Origin: Symbiodinium natans
Taxonomy: Eukaryota > Sar > Dinophyceae > Suessiales > Symbiodiniaceae
DNA: 47,500 bases
Assembly (NCBI GenBank): GCA_905221605.1
Contig: CAJNDS010002079.1
Span: 1,055,001 to 1,102,500 of the forward strand
Direction of reading: 5' to 3'
The position numbers were made by a program, and so were the translations under genes. Positions 37,801-46,800 of this stretch are shown in pieces (position 1 is the first letter of the stretch; each line of letters starts with the position of its first letter). The notes beneath the pieces are model-generated. The model worked only from the letters and a program-made list of their open reading frames with translations. It had not been told where the DNA came from and did not search any database.

Positions 37801-40800
37801 GAGAGGGGGGAGAGGGGGAGGGGGAGAGGGGGAGAGGGGGAGAGGGGGAGAGGGGGAGAGGGGGAGAGGGGGAGAGGGGGAGAGGGGGAGAGGGGAGAGA
37901 GGGGGAGAGGGGGAGAGGGGGAAAGAGTTTGAGAAAACCACGTGCCGCGAGATGGCACATATGCTGCAAGCCGGCATGTTGCATCATGAAGAATGTTCCG
38001 GTTATTGAGTTGCGGAACTGCCACTAGGAGGGGGCAACCCTAGACCCTACCTCTAAACCCGAAAAAACCCGATAAACCCTGAAACCCTTCGAAGGATGCG
38101 ACTGCTGCGGTTTTATGCTTGGGGGATGCCGCCGACGACAACGTGGGCTAGTGGACTCCAGTGAAGTCGGCTTCCTGTCATGAGGACATCACGAGGGAGC
38201 TTTCAGGCTTCCGCTTTAGGGGAGGAGTCCGCTTCTACAGCTTCTACTTGGAGGTTCATGCTACTTGTTGACCCACTAATACCTGTACTTCTACCCCAAG
38301 CAAAGCCATAGTTAGGGCACTTAAGGGACTTATAGGTGGGTTAAAAGTACCGTTATAATGGGGTCACCGCTGCTCTAGGTCGCCCCATCGCGTGCGCAAA
38401 AAGGCTCGTGAATGGAAACTTATATAGGGGCCTTAATAATTAGAACAGGGTTTTGGGGGGGATATTCTAGTAGAATTACCAAGGGACCCTAAGGGAATAC
38501 TATTAGTAGAATAATACAAAGGGACCCTAAGGGAATACAATTAGTAGAAGGACAAAGGGACCATAAGGGAATACTATTAGTAATTATGTCGACCCCCTAA
38601 GAGTAAGACTCATGGTGCTCTGGGCGTCTGGCACTCCCGTGTGCTGCTCCTCCTGCCGTGAAGGTGGTCAACGGAACCCCAAGCCCTAAACCCTAAACCC
38701 TAAGCCCTAAACCCCCAAACCCCAAAAAAACCCAAAAACACTCAACACTAAACCCCCAAAACCCAAAAAATCCCAAAACCCCAAAAACCCTAAACGCTCT
38801 CGGAGATCCCATCTTTCTCGTTGAGGGTCCAGCACCCTAAACCCGAAACCCCAAACCCTAAACCCCAAGGTGCAAAAACAAAAACCTAAACCCTAAACCC
38901 TAAACCCTAAACCCTTAACCCCAAACCCTAAACCCTAAACCCTAAAAGCATCCCTGGGGCTTCGGGTTGAGGGCTCTGCCCTGCGAGACAGAAACCACAA
39001 TGATAAAATTGTCAAACTTGGTACCCCTAAAGTTTAGGGTCTAGGGTTTAGGGTTTAGGGTTTAGGGTTTAGGGTTTAGGGCCTAAACCCTAAACCCAAA
39101 CCCTAAACCCCCCAGTAACCATATTTGAGTAAGGGCACCCTTTCTTGGGTTGGTTACTTCATTATAAGGGAACCTTGAACCAACAACAAAAGGGGGGAAC
39201 CACTGGGCTACCAAGCAAAGACACATGGACTGGACAGCCCCGCTGGGGCTTTAAAGATTTCGACCCAAGCATTTGAAACCCTGAGCCCTAAACCCTAAAC
39301 CCTAAAACCCTAAACCCTAAAACCCTAAAACCCTAAAACACTAAAACCCTAAAACCCTGAAACCCAACCCCTAAACCCTAAACCCGAAAACACTAAAACC
39401 CTAAAACCCTAAAACCCAACCCCTAAACCCTAAACCCTAAACCCTAAAACCCTAAAACCCTAAAAACCCTAAATAACCCTAAAAAATCTTAAAACCCCAC
39501 AACCCTAAAACCCTAAAACCGGAAACCCTGAACTTCTCTCCTCGTCATCCGGCTCCTCCTTCTTGAAGGCCTCGGCCACAACGGGGAACTTCCCATAGAA
39601 CTTCCGATGCCGTCTCTCGGGATCATGTTAACACCATCAGAACACCCCTACCAACCCTAAACCGCCCGAGGTCACTGCGTTGTTCATGGCCTTCATGGGG
39701 CTGAACGAGAAGTTGAGGACGATGCCGGTGGCCACCACCTCTCATAGGGTTCTTAAGGGACGGGGGTTCAAGTGGGTATTTAGGGTTTAGGGTTTAGGTT
39801 TCTTTTTGGGGTTTAGGGTTTAGTGTTTTGGGTTTAGGGTTTAGGGTTTTGGTTTAGCGTTTCGGAAGCTTACGGAGCCTTAAGGAGGAGTGGGGATCAC
39901 TAGGGAAGCTTCTTGGGTTGCATACCTTTCATGGGTTTCCCTACTACCCCCCTCTATACCACCCCCTAGGTTACCCCCGGGACTGGTAAGGCGCTGACCC
40001 AAACCCTAAATCCTAAACTTCAGGGCAACATGGGGGGGGGGGGATTAAGATCTTGTAGATGAGCATGCCTCAATACCCTTGTCAAACCAGAAGCCTACGA
40101 CGTAAGCTACGGGAGGTGTAGGGCTTCATGGGGGTTGTAAGGGCTTGCAACAAGTCCAACAACCTATGTGGGGTCCTGTTACAGGGATAACCTCGGCTCC
40201 CTGTAAAGACAGTTTGTGACAACTTCGTACATTCGGTGCTGAAGGATTTCGACAACCCTAAACCCTAAACCCTAAATCCTAAACCCCAAACCCTGAACCC
40301 TAACCTTAAACCCTAAACCCCAAACCCCCTGGAGAGAACACGCCTCAACCGTGCCCATCCAGCCAGGGCTGACAGTGATCTGTCCAATCCTGGCTGGTTC
40401 TTAGTAGGGAACGGGGGACTGAGCACCCTACATAATCCCTCAAAGGGTAAATCTTTAATTATATATATATATATCTCTATCTATATCTATATCGAGTACC
40501 CTATGTAATCCCTTAAAGGGTCTATCTATCTATCTATCTATCTATATATATATATATATATATAGTACCCTATGTAATCCCTTAAAGGGTAGTTCTAGGG
40601 CCCTAAATCTAATCCCTTAAGGGGTATATATAGGGTCCTGAATATACTCCCTTAAATGGTATATAGAGGGCCCTTAAGTATAATCCCTTAAAGGGTATAT
40701 TTAGGGCCCTCATTCCCTCATTCCCGACTGAGAACGGCTTTCATGGTCGAAGAACCTTACCGGGCCGCAGTCTAGGGCAAGTTGAGGTAGTGCATCTGAT

Positions 40801-43800
40801 CGCCTGCGCCTCTCGAGCCCGACACTTTCCTAAACCCTAAACCCTAAACCCTAAACCCTAAACCCTAAACCCCACAAGGCCCCGAAGCTTGATCCGCCAT
40901 TTCCGGCACGTCCTGCCGCTGGAGAGGTCGAAAGGGAAGTTGCCATCTTCATCCAACTCCTTTGCAAAGAAGGTCGGGTTTCAGGGTTTGGGGTTTAGGG
41001 TTTCTACACGGCCGGCTTTAGGTCCTAATGTCCTAGGCCCCACACCACAGTCTCCTAGGCCCAGACCCACACACACACAGTAAGTACCACAGGATAGGTT
41101 ATGTGGCCATTGTTTGTTTTTGAGGGGGGGGGGGGGGAAGGAAGGTTGTAGGTTTGGGGTCTAGGGTTTGGTGTTTTGGGGCTTAAGGTTTGGGGCTTGG
41201 GGTTTAAGGTTTGGGGCTTCGGGCTTAGAGGTTGGGGTGTAGGGTTTGGGCTTCAGGGTTTCAGAATTTGATGTTTAGGGTTTGGGGTTTAGGGTTTGGG
41301 GTTCCTCTTCTTAGGGCTTAGACTTTTCTTAGGGGTTAAGGGCTTAGGGCTCTTAAGATTTCAGGTTAAGGGTTTAATTAGGGTGTGGGGTGCTAAAGGC
41401 GGGAAGCCCCTCACACCCAAATTAAGTGCCCTGTACTCCTCTTGTGAAAAGTCTCCATGGGGGCCCTTGCTGTAAGGGGGATCTACCCGGAAAGAAGCTC
41501 CCCGTCACCCTAAACCTAAACCCTAAACCCTAAACCCTAATCTCTAAACCCAACAGACAATGAGCAACACTGGTTACACCCGCTAACGTCACCAGCGGGC
41601 ACCTCTTGGACAGCTGCCTCCTTGATCTTTAGATCCTGTGGATATCGGGTTTAGGGTTGAGAATTTAAGGCTTCGGGGTTTAGGGGTTTAGGGCTTCAGG
41701 GGTTTAGGGGTTTAGGGGCTTAGGGGTTGAGGGGTTGAGGGGTTTAGGGGTTTAGGGGTTTAGGGTTTCAGGGTGAGAGCTCAGGGAATGAGAGCTCTCC
41801 TAAGCCTGAGCTGTAAACCAAAAGAAGCCTATTCGGGTTTAGGGTTTAGGGTTTAGGGTTTAGGGTTTAGGGCCTACACCCTAGAAGGGCCCAAGACCCT
41901 GAATCCTAGACCTTTACCCCTCAGGCTCCAACTATCCCATAGTAGGTAGAGTTTACAGACTTTAGACCCCAATGTAGACATTTTTTGTACACTTGGAGCC
42001 CTGGGGTAAGACTCTACAACCCTGAACCCGAAAAACCGTGAACTGCTCTCAGCTGCTCGCGCCGATTGCTTGAGGGTCCCAGTCATGGTTTCCGGGTGTG
42101 TTGTGGTCTCGGGCTTTGGGGGCTTCGTTGCTTTGGGTTTTGGGGGTTTGGGCTTTGGGGTTTCAACGAAACCCACGACCCAAAACCTAAACCCTACCGG
42201 GTTTAGGGTTTAAGGTTTAGGGTTTCGGGGGCTCAACGGGTTTAAGGTTTGAGGAAGTTTTTGGCTTGGGGGCGATGGTTAGGGAGGGTGGGAGAAGGGG
42301 CAAATTTCTTTCAAGAGTCAAGCTGACTCTCTAGCCTCATCTTCAAAACCTAACCGAAGGTGACCCTAAACCCTAAACCCCTACTTGTAGCTTCTTCCGG
42401 TTGAGCACTTCGGGATGTAGGGTTTAGGGTTTCGTCCTACAGCTGCTACCCTAAACCCGAAACTCTAATCCCTCAACCATGCATAGACCTTAAACCCTAA
42501 ACCCTGTTCAAACTTGCCATGTAACTCCACCTGAAACCCAAATCACTGAACTCGCATCCTCAAGCTCTGAACCCTACATCCCATTTCAATCCGACAATGT
42601 CTCTTCAAAGCAACCCCGTACAGAAACCCAAAGCAAAACCAACCAGCCCAAATCCTAAACGCCAATCTTTCAGAACCCTAAACCTTAAACGCCAACCTTT
42701 CATAACCCTAAGCCCTAGACACTGAAATTGCCCTAAACCCTAGACCCTAAACCCTAAACCCTAAACCCTGAACCCTGAACCCTAAACTCCCTAAACCCAA
42801 AACCCTAAACCCTAAACCCGCGTTCGTCTGATTCGGCCGGCCTTCAGTGTCATGGGGAAGCTGCCAGCGGACGCCTTGGCTGGGTTGTTTCGGGAAGCTG
42901 GAATGCGGAGGGCCTCCCAAGGGTCTGCGCTTTATGGTGTGTGCCTGAGGGGGTGCGGTATAGGGGCCTTAAGAATCAGATTTGTTGATTGTTTTTTTTC
43001 TATTATTATTTTTTTTGTTGGGGGGGAGGGGGGGGGGTATGGGTACTTGTAAAGGGACCCTAAGGGAATACTATTAGCAACCATTCCGACCCCTAGATGA
43101 GGGCTTTGGGGAACGAGCGTTTGTTCGGGCCCCAAGCTTTTGACAGCCGTTGACCGGATCCTGAAGCTTGAGCCCCCCCCTCCCCCCTAAACCCTAAACC
43201 CTAAACCCTAAACCCTAAACCCGAAACCCTACCAACAGAAAGCCCTCGGCCACCAGCATCTGAAGCCTCTGCCCCGAAACCCCGAAATCCCCTCGAACTT
43301 TCTAGCCCCGGAAACTCCTAAACCCTAAGCCCTAACCCTAAGGGCACCTGAATAAGGAATGCTTGGGCCTCAAGGTACCTCCTGTATGGGGACTCTAGGG
43401 CCTTAGGGTTTAGGGTTTAGGGTTTAGGGTACACCCCAAAACCAAAATCCTAAACTTTCACCATCAAGACCCCTTCAAGACCACCTGCTTTACGAAGTGG
43501 CCCTGTCCAGGCCCTCCACATAGTCCCCGAAACTGGACCTCAGAAAGGGTTTGTTTAGGTTTAGGGGATTCCCTTCTGGGCTTCCCCTGAGGCTCCAACT
43601 ATGCCAAAGTAGGTAGTCTTTATATACAGACTTTAGACCCCAATGTAGGCATTATTTGCACACTTGCTCAACCTAAACCCTAAACCCTAAACCCTAAACC
43701 CTAAACCCTAAACCCTAAACCCTAAACCCTAAACCCCAAACCCTAAACCCTAAACCCTAAACCCTAAACCCTAAACCCTAAACCTCAAGGTTACGTGGCA

Positions 43801-46800
43801 TTCGGCCTCCCAGAGCCGGACCCCAAATCCGAAGCTCTAAACCTTTCTTCTCCAATAACCAAGGAATGAAAGGGTTAAACTTTGCTATTCCTACAAAATA
43901 CCCTACACACTCTAAACCGTAAACTCTAAACAAGCGGAACCCACAAAGATGCTTAAAATCAAAAAGACAAAACAAACACAAGTGGCTGAGTGAGAGAAGC
44001 CGCACGCATTGAACGGGTTCTCTGGGACCAGCACTCCAAACTGGGCCCAAGCCCTATGTGTTTCTTGGGGGCGAAGGCTTGGGGTTTAGGGTTTAGGGTT
44101 TAGGGTTTAGGGTTTAGGGCTTAGGGTTTAGGGTTTAGGGTTTAGGGTTTAGGGCTACTAGGGATTCTCTGCTCAAGCCTCGCACTCTAACAGCCCACGG
44201 ATTGCCGCTTCCATCTCCGCAGCGTTCGGCGGCCTGGTGAACGCAAACGCACACATCCAGGCTTATAGCGCCCTTGTGGGGTTTAGGGTTTAGGTTTAGG
44301 GTTTAGGGTGATTTAAAGGCTGGTTCTTAGTAGGTTAGTAGGGAATGAGGGAATGAGGTACCCTATTGAATCGCTGGAACTTCTGAATGCTCTCTAGCCA
44401 GGGGTCAGTAAAAACTTTCTGACTGTTGGTTAGCAGGGAATGGGGGAACAAGGTACCACATACATAATCCCTTAAAAGGGTATATAGGGAATATATGGTA
44501 CCTTATTCCCTCATTCCCCACTAACCAACAGTAAACCTTCCTGTTCTCCTGCATCCTGAAGCACCCTAAACCCTAAACCCTAAACCCTAAACTCTAAACC
44601 CTAAACCCGCACGCCTCTAGCAGCTGGCGCGCACACGCGCACTTCGCCGAGCTTGTGTGGGGAAGCTACACTGCCGTGGAGCGCGCGGGCCGGCGAGGAG
44701 ATAGATTTAGAGTTTAGGGTTTAGGGTTTAGGGTTTAGGGTTTAGGGTTTAGGGTTTAGGGTTTAGGGTTTAGGGTTTAGGGTTTAGGGTTTAGGGTTTG
44801 GGGGTTTGGGGTTTGGGGTTTGGGGTTTGGGGTTTATAGGTGTATAGGTTTAGGGTTTAGGGTACATCCCCAAGTCCTCAACTTAGGGTTCGTCCTAAGC
44901 CCCCCGAGCTCGTCTAGACGCTCTGCCCCAAACACCCTAAACCCCGAACCCTACACCCTAAACCCTGAACCCTACACCCTAAACCCTCAACCGTAAACCC
45001 AGACGCCTATCACGGGGTTCTATCACGACAAGAAGCCGCAAAGTTTTGAAGAAGGCCCTCAGCTCTACTCTGAACTCTCAAACCTAAACCCTAAACCCTA
45101 AACCCCAAACCCCAAACCCCAAACCCTAAACACTAAACCCCAACCCCTAAACCCTAAACCCCAGGCCCCTCCCAGGATCATCCGTCAGGTTTCGGGTTGA
45201 GGGCTTTGCCAGCCCAAAACCCTAAACTTGACACCTTGGGATGTTCCCCCTAAACTCACAGTCCTTACTCGGGATTCCCTAACTAGGGATTCCCTTAGTA
45301 GGGGTTCTCCCTAAACCCTAAACCCCAAACCCCAAACCCGAAACCCTAAAACCTAAACCCGGTACGCAAATCCCTGTTAAGTACTGTTGGTATAAAGAGC
45401 CTACTGAACCCTAAACCTTAAACCCCAAGTCCGCAGGGTTTAGGAACTCGGGTTTGGGACTTAGGGCTGAGGGTTTAGGACACTTGGGGTTTAGGGTTTA
45501 GGGTTTAGGACTGAGGGTTAAGAACATAAGGCTTAGGACTTCGGATTTTGGGCTTCAAACCTCCTAGGGAGGACTCTGCCTAAATCCCTGACCCTGGAAC
45601 TGCGAGTGGTGCTTACCTCTTGCAAAAACTACAAAAAACGCATGGCCTCTTGTAAAAGCTACAAAAACGCATGGCCTACCAAAAAGCAAGGAGACGGGTT
45701 CTTGTCACAAAGCCTTCCATAGCAAAACTGTTCTTCGATCTGCGCCCCTGCATGGTTTTTGTTGTAAGGCGTCACTCGATATCTTCGCTGTGCGAATCGA
45801 GCACATCTTCTGTGGTCGGCTTGCACCTTCGAAAGCTCAAGGGTGTTATGCTTGTCGTGTTGAGGCCGGGATCAGTCAATGACAATGCGTCAGCAAACGC
45901 TAAAGCCGAAACCCTGATGCATGCTGGCCGTATACTGCTCATTGGGCGGCCTGCAAGGATTGCACTAGGTATTCCTGGGCCGAGGTTTACCACATTTCGG
46001 GCGGCGCGATGTGATGATTCTGCGCTTGTATGAACAAAAGCCGAAATAGAACACCGGACGTACTATGTTGGGGTTGAATAGTATTAGTAATTATTCCGAC
46101 CCCTATGTTACACTTTGAATTAAAGCGCCAAGTGATATGGAAAATGAACAGGGGGCTGCCATTTTCACGCCTCATAGGCGTGCGCATGGAAAGGTGCTTG
46201 AGACCTGATTCCTGAATCCCAACAATGTCCCGCAATACCTGGCCATGAAGGCGACGCACTTGAACCTGACCTTTATGCTTTGTAACCTAGCCGAAAGAAC
46301 CCCAGGTCGTCCAACCCCACTCACTCAGCTATCACCCAAAGGGCCAATGTATCCATGCAGCAGATACTTGCGGACCCTATAGCAGGACGATATGTATCAC
46401 TACGCACGCACTTGGACCCTGCAGGACAATAAGCACCCACACGCAACGCCCTAAAGGCCTTAACCAATCGAGCCAAGGCCTAAATGGGGTTTCCGAAATT
46501 AGGGGTACCTTATTGGCGTCCTTATTGTAAGGGGATCCCAAATTTATTTTGGGGGTCCCCTATTTCCGGAAACCCCCAAATCTTACTAAGAGACCCCCTA
46601 ACGCCGTCGACCCAAGTATCTCTCGGGGTCTATATCCATTTAAAGTTCTAAGGACTCTCATTTTGCGTAGGGCGTTTGGGCCCAAAGAAAGGCCTTCTTC
46701 GGAAAAGGTTCTTGGGCTATTTTGAGCCTATCTATGTCGGCATCCTCATCTACATCTTTGTCTATATACACGGCTATGTTTAGTAAGCATGACATCGAAA

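Larger units (their letters stand above)
36744..38118. other. intron region with unresolved coding islands
   Basis: Unique islands at 36920-37020, 37105-37200 and 37930-38010 have open frames on both strands (for example minus HMCHLAARG, plus LWDAILKNLRG). At least one should be an exon, because the phases of 38119-38174 and 36699-36743 do not match directly. Confidence 0.45.

Noticed and set aside
37063-38027. Long overlapping reading frames of 186-308 codons (Ser/Pro/Leu-rich minus, Arg/Glu/Gly-rich plus)
   Set aside because: Open in several frames on both strands because the purine tract lacks the bases to make stops; low-complexity products, no gene structure.
840-45165. Chimeric assembly of many telomere-capped fragments
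   Set aside because: Exon phase and motif order continue across dozens of arrays, which random joining would not produce.
45671-46033. 120-codon plus-strand frame
   Set aside because: No recognisable family; the opposite strand holds an exon with proper splice borders that agrees in phase with the next exon.
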